Shown here: one piece after another, positions 1 through 11,320 of the stretch
Layout of the letters: every line of letters begins with the position of its first letter
How positions within the stretch are numbered: position 1 is the first letter of the stretch
DNA from: Rostrohypoxylon terebratum
Lineage: Eukaryota; Ascomycota; Sordariomycetes; Xylariales; Hypoxylaceae
NCBI GenBank assembly: GCA_022497145.1
Contig: MU385861.1
Location: 251,934-315,933, forward strand
Length of the DNA stretch: 64,000 nt
Direction: 5' to 3'
Made by a program: the position numbers and the translations under genes
Notes under the pieces: generated by a model
Seen by the model: only the letters and a program-made list of their open reading frames with translations
Databases searched by the model: none
What the model was told of the DNA's origin: nothing

Positions 1-207
1 TGGTTCATGGCCCCTTTTAGATTGAATGATGTGATTAATCAATTACCTGTGTTCTAAACTTGCTGTCTATGACCTTCCCATATTTACCGAATGCGCTATA
101 TACAGAAAATAATATTGGTCTTAAAAACAAACGAAATAATGCGAGCAGCGAGACCCATTCTATAATGAAAGCAAGATTACACCCTCACCGTAACTACCGG
201 AAAGAAA
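1..207. other. Window edge, no gene seen
   Basis: AT-rich sequence downstream of the short-chain dehydrogenase stop codon, probably its 3' untranslated region. I see no coding signal here. Confidence 0.5.
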
Positions 208-1299
208 TCAGATGTATTTTTTAACTTGCTCATCAGTCCATTCCCAAAACTCCCTCGCAGCTCCGGAGCCGCCTTCCGACTTGCTCTTGGATGCGGCAGC
301 CATTGCGTTCGAAATACTCCAAAGTCTTCCCCACGGAGCAACTGGCTCATTATTAGCTTAAGTTGTGCGGAAAAATAACTTCAGATCAAAACTTACTGTG
401 ACTTCCAGATTTCTCCAGAGTAACTTGCGGAGAAAGGCCAGCAAATAAACAGGTGTATGCTCCGTAAACAGAGGGGTAGAAGACTGTCTTCCGAAGAAAC
501 CAAGTCATGAGCGGACCTTGTGTTCGCCACAGGTCGGAGTCGAGATTTCCAGGATTCAAGGAGGTGGATACAATGCCATCTTGTCTGTGTTTGGAGGCGA
601 ACTCGGTATTCTGCAGGAAATTTCCTAGCTTGCTGGTGGAGTATTGGTCGAACAACCCCCCCTTTTCGGCGTGATATACATAATCTAAGAACGCCTTAGC
701 ATTCGCAGCCTGAGCCGCGGAGGACGATACCCAGACTACGCGGACGGAATTAGGTTGCGATATCTTTGCTGTCGAGACAAGGATGGGCGTTAGGAGCTTC
801 GTCAAGGCGAAGGTGCCGATGCAATTTACACCGAGTTGAAGTTCGTATCCTTGTTTCGTTTTGGAGCCCTTTTCAGGGAACGCAACACCTGCGTTATTGA
901 ACAGAATATCGAGCTTCTGTTCCTTGGAAAGAAATTTGTCTACTGACGGCTTGATAGTTTCCAGATCGGCAAGGTCGAGATGAATGTATGTTAAGTCACC
1001 GGCTGACTTCGGAACTGCCGTTCTGATACTCTCGATGGCTTTCGTCATCCTCTCCTCGGATCGCCCCATCATGTAGACCTTGGCGTTCTTGGAATAGAGA
1101 ATCCGGGCTATTTCCTTGCCAACCCCGGTGTTTGACCCGGTAACGATGATGACCTGATAACATGATAAGTCAATGTCGTGATGAATCTTCTTTATGGGCA
1201 TACCTTGTCCGTCAAGTCCGGGACGTCCTTTTCTGTGAAAGTTGGCTTTCCTGGGAAAGTCTGCCGGAGCATGCTGATAAGATTCGAGAAATACGACAT
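208..1299 (-). CDS. Short-chain dehydrogenase/reductase, NAD(P)-dependent
   Basis: Spliced model of three exons, 1299-1204, 1153-397 and 341-208, giving 328 aa. The introns are 50 and 55 nt, both GT..AG. The start is the ATG at 1299 (begins MSYFSNLISMLRQ). The long open frame that continues upstream of it only reads through non-coding sequence. Visible SDR motifs are the cofactor loop TGSNTGVG (residues 37-44), NNAG on the fourth strand, and the catalytic YSTSK with an upstream serine run (WVSSS). The N-terminal leader and the C-terminal end (EFWEWTDEQVKKYI) resemble the retinol dehydrogenase/WW-domain oxidoreductase-like SDRs common in fungi. The substrate cannot be told. The second intron removes an early stop that would otherwise end the protein at 386. 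It is divergent from the zinc-cluster regulator, so co-regulation is possible but only inferred. Confidence 0.85.
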
Positions 1300-2051
1300 T
1301 GCGATTTACCCCTATTTCGTCTTTTTCTGGTGGTGGGATATGTGAATTATCTGATCGAAAGATTGATTGAGGTCTATGTAATATGCTGGTGATATTCCGA
1401 CCATATGTTATTAGATATTCAGGTAGGTATGTTTGCCCTTGGGGATGTCTGATTGTGAGAAGCGATTCAACTAAGATATATACCGTCGAGGGAGGTTTAT
1501 ATGGATCAACGCCGTCGCCACATATATTAGCATGAAGCGCGCCATACCTGATACCTTCTAGTGAAACGACCAATCCCGCGGGTTTCATTAACTGGGGCTT
1601 TCATATGATGAGGTTGGAACAGTCCCAGCGGATATACTGATGACTCGTGTTTTTCCTTCTTTTCGCCTCATTTTCTTGACTATCGTGTTGCTGATTTGAT
1701 TGAAAGAAAATTAGCTTTGGGGTGGCTGATTATGTGATTATGTGATGCCCTCTAGTAAAATAAAGGGAAATGTCTGAATCCCGAGGGATGACGTAAGATG
1801 GCCGGAGTTCCGCTGCTCCCTAAAGCCGCGGGGTCCAACGCCAACCAACGCCAACCAACTCTAATCTTTCCATCAACCACTTCATATCGTCATCAACATC
1901 ATCAACCTCGGTCACTACCTAATCATCAATTCGATTACCGCGGTTATTCTATTCTCGTCCTATCGGAGGTTGGTTTGGCTTTCATGATATCGAATAGAAT
2001 ACTAATCATATCCTATTTTTATCCTATTGGATTGGCCGACTCGGAGATGAA
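1300..2051. other. Divergent intergenic region between SDR and regulator
   Basis: About 750 bp shared upstream region of two divergent genes, AT-rich, with a short CCAACG/CCAACCAA repeat near 1836-1860. A short upstream ORF starts at the ATG at 2047 and overlaps the regulator's start codon at 2052 in another frame. No other gene is supported. Confidence 0.5.
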
Positions 2052-4062
2052 ATGTCTTCCGGTTCGATGACAGGGGAGTCCGCATCGTGTAGTCCGGCAC
2101 CCTACGGACAGGCATGCATCGGCTGCTCCCGTGCCAAATGCAAGTGCTTTCTTCGCTCCGATGGGACTTCTTGTGAGCGATGTCATCGCCTAGGAAAGAC
2201 CTGCGAACCTGGGCTGGCTCTTCGTAAGCGTAAGGCTCGCACACCACCTAAGCCACCTACGCAACCTCCTCCCCCTCCCGTTAACTCGCGGCTCGAGGAG
2301 AAGCTGGATGATCTAGTATCACTTCTGCGGTCCCAGGCTGTCGAAAGACAGAGTCAATCTCAGACTGACTCCCAGCGACACACACCTCAGTCCATATCAG
2401 AAGGGACAAATGGCGCTTATGGCGAGTCTGTAACCTCCATGTCCGCACCCACGAATCCGGATGTCGCGTTAGATGCGGCCGCTGGCGTTGTTCATATTTT
2501 ACGCCCCGCTACGCCTCCTATGTCGCCATCGTTCATACACGATGATATATCCATCCATAATTTACCCGATAGAGTCGCCAATGAGCAGTTAGAATCGTTT
2601 CGTCGCTCATTTCTTTCGATTTTTCCGTTCGTTCATATTCCTACTTCTACGGGCGCAGCGGAACTCCGTCGTGAGAAGCCATTTCTTTGGCTTGTCATAA
2701 TAACTTTGACTCCTAAGCTCGTCTCGCAGCAGTTTCAAATGGAAACAACTATTTGGCATATCATCACACAGAGAATAATAGCCCAACATCTTGTGAACTT
2801 GGATCTGCTCCTCGGAGTTATATGTTTCGCCTCTTGGTCTCACTATTTTAAAAAGGACAAGCCTTTTATGTGCATGCTTACTCAAATTGCTATATCTCTT
2901 GCTCTCGAGCTAGGCATTCATCGTAATCCACTCGCGACTCCGCTACGGCGTAGTCGTCTTCCAAACCAACTGACCTCGAAACCACGCCCTAGGACCATGG
3001 AAGAACGCCGCACCATGCTGGCAGTGTTCCATCTTTCATCCGCGTAGGTGGCTCACTTCCAAATGGCTTCAGTGACCTTGTTAATCAAATATCATCAGCA
3101 CCTGGTCAACATATCGAAAGACAGAGCCCCTTCGCTGGACGTCGTATTTAGAAGAGTGCCTTCGCATCTTGAGTGAAGGGAGAGAAACTCTTCGGGACAT
3201 TCTCTTAGCCGCGCAAGTCAAGTGTCAAATAATAACGAATCACTTGTCTTGCGCTTCTCCTGACGAGGCAGTTGGGATAGAAAGCCCCAAAGCGCCGTCG
3301 GCAACTTTAACAACAGCCATGCTAAGACAGCTGAATAACATCCGCCAGAGCTTACCAGCTGATATCGCATCACATAGTAGGATCTTATTGCAACTTGTTA
3401 TTTCAAGCAGAGTCTAATAGCTTAAAGGAACCACACAGTTCTACCTCCTTTACACGGAGCTTAGAATTTGCGAGTCCGCGCTTAGCCGACCAAGATCTCC
3501 AGACCAAACCGGCATATCACAGTTTCAACGGGCACAAGACCTCGAGGCAGTCCTCAACACGATCGAAAGGTGGTATGTGACCTACAGCGAGATGCCGCTG
3601 TGCGATTGGATTGGTTTCACGGCTGACTTATTCACGCAATTCATGCAATTCATCGTCGTGCATTTCAAGCTATCTATTCTCGACGAGCCTGGATGGGACG
3701 TTCAAGAAGTGCGTCGGCGAGCCGACGTCTTCCAAAATATAGACCATGCATGCGAGAACGTCGAACGCCTCCCAGCAATATTAGGCATGGTCGACGCGGA
3801 TGGGCCGCGCTGCGGGTTATTCTTCAAGATGACGACGATCCTCCGCGAGGTCAAGGCCCTGTTTCTAGCGGAGATGCAACCGCCCACTGCTTTTCCTGCT
3901 CCGGAATCTAGCGCGAACACGGACGATATCAATATCGGCGCAGGTGGAGCTGAAGTCATGGATTTCTCGTTTTCAGATGAAATTCTCATGGGAATGTTAC
4001 AAGACGACATTCTGAGCCCAGGTTGGGATTTTAGGCCGGATAGCTCATACATGCCCATCTAA
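2052..4062 (+). CDS. Zn(II)2Cys6 fungal transcription factor
   Basis: Three exons, 2052-3043, 3099-3396 and 3439-4062, spliced to 637 aa. The introns are 55 and 42 nt. The N-terminal zinc cluster has the spacing C22-x2-C25-x6-C32-x8-C41-x2-C44-x6-C51, followed by a basic linker (RKRKAR) and a short proline run. This is the DNA-binding domain of Gal4-type regulators. The middle region (about residues 190-520) has the features of the fungal-specific transcription factor domain, including a leucine-rich stretch ending LALELGIHRN, then EERRTMLAVFHLSS and LRWTSYLEECLRIL across the first splice. The second intron is only 42 nt but restores the phase-0 reading LLQL/FYLLYTELR. The C-terminus is acidic and could activate transcription. 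Target genes are unknown. The neighbouring SDR and HET genes are candidates by position only. Confidence 0.85.
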
Positions 4063-4422
4063 AGCTATCAGTGCTTGCAGCTAGCGGTATTGCTTGTGCT
4101 ACAGAAATCTTCTTTTTTATTAAAAAAAAGTCACAGGTTCCTGTCTGTAGATTGGTATGATTGGGAGCTCCAATGCAGGTTGTGATGAGTGGCAGTGCCT
4201 GCAACCCCGCCCACAGACAAGCACACGCGTGGGCTCTTTATCCCGAACTCTTCCGCCTATTGGTGGTTTTCCAACGAGAGCTGAACTGGTTATCATATAT
4301 AATAGGCGAGGTTTCCCCCTGTTAATTCTATGAAAGACTCAAGCAAATAAACCGTACCATATTGTCGGACAACTTCAACTACCAGATTTATCTTAGATCG
4401 CATCACATCATATTCTGCGAAA
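4063..4422. other. Short intergenic region upstream of the HET gene
   Basis: About 360 bp between same-strand genes. It holds a poly-T/poly-A hairpin-like stretch near 4110-4131, which could be the regulator's 3' end, and the promoter of the HET gene. Confidence 0.45.
4291..4304 (+). promoter_or_regulatory. TATA-like element upstream of HET gene
   Basis: The stretch tatcatatataata lies about 120 bp before the HET start codon in otherwise mixed sequence. The position and composition fit a TATA box. No transcript evidence is available. Confidence 0.35.
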
Positions 4423-6291
4423 ATGCGGCTAATGGACACCACAAGCCCACCCTATACAATAGAGGAATTTCTTGGCGACAGTATACCCCCATATGCAATC
4501 CTCTCCCATACTTGGGGACAAGAAGAAGTTACATTCGAAGAATGGCAGAATATTGACTCGTCAACTTACCAAAAGTCTGGGTTCAAAAAAATTCAAGGAG
4601 CATGTATGCAGGCAAAAAGGGATGGATTTAACTGGCTATGGGTCGACACAAATTGCATCCAAAGGGGGCCCCTAGAGTTGGCAGAGGCAATCAACTCAAT
4701 GTTCCGCTGGTATCGGGACGCGGAGATTTGCTACGCCTACCTGCAGGATGTGCCATCAAGTGGTCCTAATGGTCAACCGGAAGAAGTCATGGCCTTGTTC
4801 GAGAAGAGCAGATGGTTCCACCGGGGCTGGACGCTCCAGGAACTTCTCGCGCCTGAGGAGGTCGTCTTCTATACGGAAGATTGGCAGAGACTTGGGTCGA
4901 AAGCCGGTCTTCTGACCTCTAAGAAAGACGAGTCTCTCACATCCAAGATAGCTGAGATAACCGGCATCGACGAAGCGTACTTGAACGGCTCAATGCCTTT
5001 GAGGACGTCTAGTGTCGCTAAGAGGTTATCCTGGATGGCGAATCGAAAGACAACTCGAGTCGAGGATATGGCATATGCTCTGTTAGGTATATTTGATTTA
5101 CACATGACCTTTCACTACGGCGAGGGAATGAAGGCCTTTACGCGCCTCCAAAACAAAATCGTCAAAACTTCAAGCGACCATAGCATCTTCTGCTGGACGT
5201 GGGATAGCGATGTGCCTCCTGGATGGGTGAGCATGCTCGCCCCATCGCCAAAGCAATTTCGGGGGTCGGGGAGATATGTCGAAAAGCACGGAGCAGCTAA
5301 ATTATCACCATATTCGGTAACAAACATCGGCCTATCAATACAACTGCCGGTTGTATATAGCAGTCGCACCGTATATGCCATCCTTAACGCTGGCAAAGAA
5401 TCTGGAGAACACAATGAATATGTTGTGATACCACTGAGAACGGTTCCTTCCCGCGCTCAATTTGATCGGTATTATTTCCCGGAAACCCCTTTCCTAATAG
5501 ATAAGCCAACATTTGATGGACGACCATTAAATTCTACAGGAATGTGTGGCGAACACCTTATAGTCCGATCCATACATGAAGGGCTAGGGACAAGCCCAAC
5601 CTCGCTCCGAGTCAGCCGTTACAACATACTCATTATAGTCGATCCTGGGTTTTTTTCACAAATCAAAACAAGCGAAAACCATTATTTCGACCTAGAAAGG
5701 CATGATTTCAGCTTCGGGCCTACGGCAGAAGTCGCCCAGGGAGATGAATTAATCCGCTTATGTAAGATCAATGACGGCGATACTTCTATTTATGCAGCAA
5801 TTGCTCGGATCAAGAATTGGACAGACTACTTCGTTGATATATTATTCGCCCTCAAACCGGGATCCAATAGTGCCGATTCCCCCAGCTGGTACTGTCATTT
5901 TTTGCCAGATCATAACCACGGCGACAGTCCAAGCTCTTCCAAGGCTTTGAAACAGTATGTCCTGAGATTACTAGACAACCACAACACGTCCAGGGCCAGG
6001 TCCATTCAGACGAAAGGCAAAGCGCCGATTTGGGGATGGTGTGTGAAATTAGGGGGGGTCGTGTTGGCGAATGATAAAACGGAAGTTCGCATCGCTCGTA
6101 TATGTTATCGCGAACTTGATCAGAGTGAGGCGAGCTGCTTTAGCAACGACGCTGCGTCGGAGACCGATGCGAGCTGCTTTGGCGACGACACTGCGTCGGA
6201 AACCGATACGTGGGAGCGATCGACCGCCCGGTCGAAGGCTAGAGTAAAGAGGCACACAGTCGAACGCGCAGACTCATTCTCGAGTTTCTGA
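4423..6291 (+). CDS. HET-domain (heterokaryon incompatibility) protein
   Basis: Intronless 622-aa ORF from an ATG in good context (gcgaaaATGcgg). The N-terminal HET domain shows its three conserved blocks: YAILSHTWG (residues 24-32), WLWVDTNCI (71-79) with the following AEAINSMFRWY, and RGWTLQELLAP (134-144). Proteins of this family trigger cell death after fusion of genetically different hyphae, although most copies in a genome have no known role. The usual acidic/lysine pair after the second block (CIDK) is replaced by CIQRGP. The C-terminal half has no recognisable repeat or NTPase domain. Near the C-terminus a 13-residue unit is tandemly duplicated (residues 570-595), followed by a basic tail. 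It lies next to a zinc-cluster regulator on the same strand. Confidence 0.9.
   Translation: MRLMDTTSPPYTIEEFLGDSIPPYAILSHTWGQEEVTFEEWQNIDSSTYQKSGFKKIQGACMQAKRDGFNWLWVDTNCIQRGPLELAEAINSMFRWYRDAEICYAYLQDVPSSGPNGQPEEVMALFEKSRWFHRGWTLQELLAPEEVVFYTEDWQRLGSKAGLLTSKKDESLTSKIAEITGIDEAYLNGSMPLRTSSVAKRLSWMANRKTTRVEDMAYALLGIFDLHMTFHYGEGMKAFTRLQNKIVKTSSDHSIFCWTWDSDVPPGWVSMLAPSPKQFRGSGRYVEKHGAAKLSPYSVTNIGLSIQLPVVYSSRTVYAILNAGKESGEHNEYVVIPLRTVPSRAQFDRYYFPETPFLIDKPTFDGRPLNSTGMCGEHLIVRSIHEGLGTSPTSLRVSRYNILIIVDPGFFSQIKTSENHYFDLERHDFSFGPTAEVAQGDELIRLCKINDGDTSIYAAIARIKNWTDYFVDILFALKPGSNSADSPSWYCHFLPDHNHGDSPSSSKALKQYVLRLLDNHNTSRARSIQTKGKAPIWGWCVKLGGVVLANDKTEVRIARICYRELDQSEASCFSNDAASETDASCFGDDTASETDTWERSTARSKARVKRHTVERADSFSSF
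6130..6207 (+). repeat. In-frame 39-bp tandem duplication in HET gene
   Basis: Two adjacent 39-bp units (6130-6168 and 6169-6207) differ at only four positions and keep the frame. They encode ASCFSNDAASETD and ASCFGDDTASETD. The close match points to a recent duplication. Confidence 0.85.
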
Positions 6292-7131
6292 ATCAAACCG
6301 AGGTAGACTTCTAGACTCTCGTGACTCTATTTTCTAAGATCTAGATAGCTACATATTCTCATTTTATACAAGAGATATAGCTCTCTAGGTCACGAAACAT
6401 TACATATTCTTGCGTAGTGGATTCTCTCACTTATGAGGATTCGATCAACATCCCCTTATTCGGAGATTTAAAACTGCATCCTTTCCTGGATGACTAAGAA
6501 GTTACTAAGCTGTACACAGCTCGAATCCCTTTACACAGGGCATTCTTCGCCAATCTACACTAAATTAGACCATAGATCATATTATCATATATATTGTATC
6601 TGAACATAAATTATTTACTTGGTAGATTCATGACCAAATATCTGTGGGATGAGCAAGGTATTATATTGAGCTACAGGCGCTATCCCCTACTCCATCCAAA
6701 TAGGCAGTCTACACGTATTACGTCAGAAACAAATCGCAGGTTGTGTAATCCAGGGGATAGACGGGCATTTTCTATGCTGCTGGCTTACACAAATCCTTAC
6801 CTAACCCGACATGAGATGACTAAATTATCTGTCAGCAATTTCGTTATTAGGTAAGATGCTTACGAGATCCTCAAGGTTTCACAAAACTCATTATGTCATC
6901 ATATTCAGTAGAATGAGGAGTTTCTGGAGTGACAGGCACCGTGGATTTTGATGCTATAGAATGCGGTATTTACCACCTTCCGGTTCGAATTTCATCGCAC
7001 AGCAATATCGCCTCCAGTTCGTACCATACATATGTACGATACATACAAGAGACCAGTAGCAGATGTACCTCCATACCTAGTCCTCAATCCATCCCATAAA
7101 GCAGACGACAGACTTCCCATCCATAACTAAA
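6292..7131. other. Convergent intergenic region
   Basis: About 840 bp between the 3' ends of the HET gene and the chromodomain gene, AT-rich. One 86-aa frame (6594-6854) shows no family features and is most likely chance. It should contain both 3' untranslated regions. Confidence 0.5.
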
Positions 7132-10100
7132 TCACATCTTCCTAACTAGCCCCGCTATGATCTTGTCGGCACTATCTACAGTTACGTGATTAGCGTCACG
7201 TCCTTCTACCTTCATATCATGATACCAATCAAGGGTAGATTTATACTGGTATCGCACAGGCTGGGAAGAACCGGCCTGCTTCCTGGCCTCCATCGACCAT
7301 TCGAATAGATGGTTCGTGCATTTCGTCTTATCCACCTTAGCCCTGGGACGTGGTGCATGCCAGATGAGCCTGACTGCCTTACTCTCATCGCTGCGGTCAT
7401 TCAGTGATGGCTCGTGCTGTTGCGCCGTCTCTGGACGGTCCAAGTGCACCGGGGGCGTATCCACGTCCCATTCGGGTTTCTCGATGACCACCCAACCTCT
7501 ATCGCGTAAAAGGTTTTCGAACGGCGGCAACCAAGTTTTAACGTCACCAATCATCTCTTGAAGCCTTCGATAGGTTACGTCCAAAGAGTTGTCCGAGGGC
7601 TTGAATCGTAGGTTTGTGAGGCTGCTTACGTGTACCTTCTCAAGGTGGAACCGACTGTCCTTCAACGGTAATTCCCGCCTGACGATGTCTATCAATCTTC
7701 GTTGTATGTCTAGAAGGGGGGTTCCAGTACGTTCTCTGTCGCTAGCATGCAGATCCCAGATGAACAGTTCCATGTTGCTATATCTCCTAGGTGGCAAATG
7801 AGGGTCTATGGGTCTAACAGCTGCAATCCAGGCGTGGCGTCCATATGTATGGGCAGGTGCTTTTGGATCCCATTCCCTGTCTATGGTGTAGAACAGACCA
7901 TACCAAGTGTTTACACTTTTATTGAACACCGGAGCTCTGCCTAACCAATTCTTGAAGGTATCGTATTCGCACCTTGAATCACCGAAATGATCGGCCATTT
8001 GCACATTCAGCCAAGATACAGGATTCACATGCAGCCTAGCCCAATTTCCTATTCTGTGAAAATTGAACGTGGCCGTGATGTGGGAGCGGATCTCGTTGGC
8101 ACTATCGTTCTTAAATATCTCACTCTTAAAGTCAGGAAGCGTATGAGATGTGGGCGTGGCTATGGTAGATGCGTTGGCGTAACCGGCACTGGTAGGATTA
8201 TTTCGACCGAACCCTTCGACGTGTTCTGCCGCTGAGGCAGTTTCTTCCGTTCGGCGACGTTGGCTTTCACGAATAAAAGCGACGTCCGGGTCGCCCACAG
8301 TTTCCGCGGTATAGACAGGTACTTCGATCTTTCTGTATGCTGCTCTATTTTTATTGTTACTCGAGCCAAGTACAGTAAATCTGCGGAACTGGTCGCACTT
8401 CAGACTCGCCCACCAGCAAAACCAGTTTACTAAGCTCTGCTCATCGTTAGGATCGATTAAATCCGTGATCCAGTGCACCTTTCGTATATCCTGGGTAGTC
8501 TCTTCATCTCCGAAATTATCGACGATATCCTTCAAGATCTCCCACGATCGAAACCTTGCCTCAAGATCGGTTTTGCTTAGGCCAAGTTCTGCTGACATTT
8601 CTTCGCGCCTAGGGTTATCTTTATGTGTCGAGGAAAACGTTTCATATTCCTTTGCCTTTTCTAAAGTGATGGCTTCCAAGTAATTAGGGAAATCTGCACA
8701 TGCCATAATCAGGTAATGTGGGTTGGCGCAGTATCCCTTAAACCATTCTAAGAAAAGGCAAAGCCGGACCGGGTCGGAAAGGGCGAAACTAGGGGTGATC
8801 AAGAATGCGCGACCAGATGGAAATAGGCGTGTCATTTGAAATGTGCCTGGTACAATTGCTGCGTCCACATCGGATGGGAATCTCGGCACGTCGTACTGTC
8901 CGGTAGCAAGATTCCAGAATGTATAGCAACGTTTGTTTTCAAATAATAGAGACATCCGAGGTATTTTCCGAATGTCAGAACTCACATCCTCGTGGAGAAT
9001 AATGGTGCCTGCTGCTCCGGCTCTCACCGTTTCATGAAACTTGGCCCAGCTTTCCTTAATTTCATTGGAGAAAATCCGGCAGTCTGGCTGGCAAGAACCT
9101 ACAATCTTAAATGAGCGATGTTATAAACGATGTCCTGTTTATTGGGCTGAACTTACGGAGCCAGAGCTTAATCAAATTGCACGCCTGGGCCTCCCTTCTT
9201 GGGAACAGTAACATGAACACTTGCCTGTTTTTCTCCCTCGGTTCTTGAGGAAGAAGTTGGGAGAAATCAAGCCCGTGCAGGTATTGACTTAGTACCTGAC
9301 AGTGCGATCCTTCTTTAATATCGCGTAAGGGGGCTGGAGCGCGAGGGATTGACGCCGGAGGATATAGCCTCGAATCAATTGCTGATCTATAGATCATGTG
9401 CCTTAATGGAGATTCTGAAGTATTGTTGGTGACTTCGAGGCCATTCCAAGCATCGCAGTTTGAAGGATAGACTAGAATGGAATAATGTTCTGTTACCAAA
9501 TGACACCCGTACGAATTCTGGCGTAGATTTTTCGCTACATTAGCCAGACTTGTCTTGATCTCGTCCGAGTTAGACTCGATAGCGCCGGCGGATAAAATTT
9601 CCTGTACTAAATCGGACTTGTACGGTATAAAATTGTACGAAGCGCATATTGATTCGAAATTAAGCCTTTCTTGGGCAAAAAAAGCCGACAACCATTGTTG
9701 AAAATGGCGAGAAATGCCACCGAAGACAACTCGAACTGGTGCAGACCCAGCTTTGCCAAACACGACCGTTTTAGCAACTACTTGAACCTGTCCTCTCTCT
9801 TGGTAAGTGGACAATGAGAGTTTCGACATCTTTCTTGGTGCCGTAGGGATAGGGATAGCTGATCCGGGGTTTTCCGGGGGGCGGTTCGCATCGTCATGTT
9901 TGCTAGCGGTACGGTCGGCCGCTGTTGTTGTTGTTGTTGTAACGTCATTCATTGGGGTGTCCTCCGACATCGTATCTTGCGCTTCCGTAAAACGCACAGA
10001 TTTCTTTGCCTTGGGCACCGTGAAATCATCAGCCGTGGTGGTTGGCGAGATTGCGGTCGGGCTTTGAACAATAGAGGGCAGTTCCGGTGACACAAGAGGC

Positions 10101-11320
10101 TCATTTCCTTTCGTCTGATCTGTACTAGGGTGAGAGCTTCGATTACCTGTTACAATAAAACTTGGTGGGATCGAAGAAAGGTCGGGTGGAGCTACGTCAT
10201 TTCTTTCGAGTCCACGTTTCTTAGCGATATTGATTTTACGCATTGTACTAAAAACTTTTGGAGCCTTGGATGGATCGTCCATGGAATCATTGAGACTCGC
10301 CCTCTTCCTTCGCTCTTTGCCTCCAACGAAAACATTTTTAGTTCGCACTGGCTGCGCTGCTTGTTGGGGTCGAGTACGTGTTGCCGTATGCTTCTTCACC
10401 CCCGCAAATTTATTTGCTAGACCAGACATTATCTTGGGAGGCATTCCAGAAGAGGGTTTAGACGGCGGAGTCGACGCTTTTTGATCAAACGACTTTTTGG
10501 ATGGGGATTTAGATGGTCCAGCACCTGTACTAGCACTTGGCTTTCTCGCCGTTCCTTGGTATCCCGTTTTAGTAGTGGTGATTCCTTCATTCGAGGCTTT
10601 TCGCTTTGCTTCTTTGGGCTTCTGCGCTGGCTTGGTTGATGTTACAGGCGTAGTTGGTTGTGAAGGTTTCTTTTGGCTTGGCTTCGGAATTCCACCTGTA
10701 TCTATTCTAAGCTTTTTGGGGGGTGTAGTTTGGGAAACCTTCGACTTGGATACATCTGGGGATACATCTAGGGATTTCGAATTAGGGGTGGCGTGATTTT
10801 TCTCGGGATCATCTATCTCTGGGGCTCTTTCATTGGGTTCTGATATCTCTCTGGATGTCATCGTAGGAGAATCTGCCGATGTGGGTGACCTGGGAGAGTC
10901 GAGATTGGTGTATGGTAAACCAAGGCGCTTGCGCTTAGCATTGCGCCTTCTTTTCCTCTCCTGCTTTTGTCTGTAGGCTTCATTAAATAATTCGACATCG
11001 AATTGTTTTCGGGTTCCGGCCTTGATCTTCTCTTTGGTCTCGGCCCAATCTTGCAACAGACCTGGCCCGAGATGTTCTGCCGGCTCCCAAGTTGATTCGT
11101 CAAGAGGGAACCCTTCCCACTTAATGAGATATTGCATCTCTCCCGGCACGTCGGGGTGTGGTCTCTCAGCATATACATCTTCCACGACCCACTCCTTATC
11201 GTTATCTTCATCACCGCCCTCATGGTCGGTGGAATTTAGAGAGATGTCGTCCAAATCATCCGTCAAGTGAGTTTCGTGAGTTTCCGCGGACGTCGCTGGA
11301 TGAGATGGAGGTGAAGCCAT
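7132..11320 (-). CDS. Large chromodomain protein, probable heterochromatin factor
   Basis: Two exons, 11320-9157 and 9098-7132, joined across a 58-nt intron (GTAAGT..TGTAG) to give 1376 aa. A chromodomain lies at residues 42-98 (EWVVEDV, YLIKWEGF, STWEP). The positions of the methyl-lysine aromatic cage are filled by W44, W68 and F71, so binding to methylated histone H3 is likely. Residues about 100-490 are low-complexity, rich in S/T/P/K, with many basic runs and a threonine tract. The C-terminal part, about 870 residues spanning both exons, looks globular. It includes VVFGGISRHFQQWLSAFF, PGTFQMTRLFPSGRAFLI and FNFHRIGNWARLHVNP. I do not recognise it as a named domain. By size and layout it could be a Chp1-like or CDP-2-like heterochromatin protein, but that is a guess. 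The start codon follows a stop-rich leader. Confidence 0.8.
9923..9941. repeat. Triplet repeat encoding threonine run
   Basis: A GTT-type triplet run inside the chromodomain gene. It is read on the minus strand as ACA/ACG codons and gives six consecutive threonines in the disordered linker. A likely site of length variation. Confidence 0.6.

Noticed and set aside
1204..1588. Longer N-terminus for the SDR
   Set aside because: The open frame reads through the first intron in the wrong phase. The spliced start at 1299 restores a typical SDR N-terminus.
9807..10796. Several plus-strand ORFs opposite the chromodomain gene
   Set aside because: They are shadows of the minus-strand coding sequence, with valine/glycine-biased composition caused by the antisense reading.
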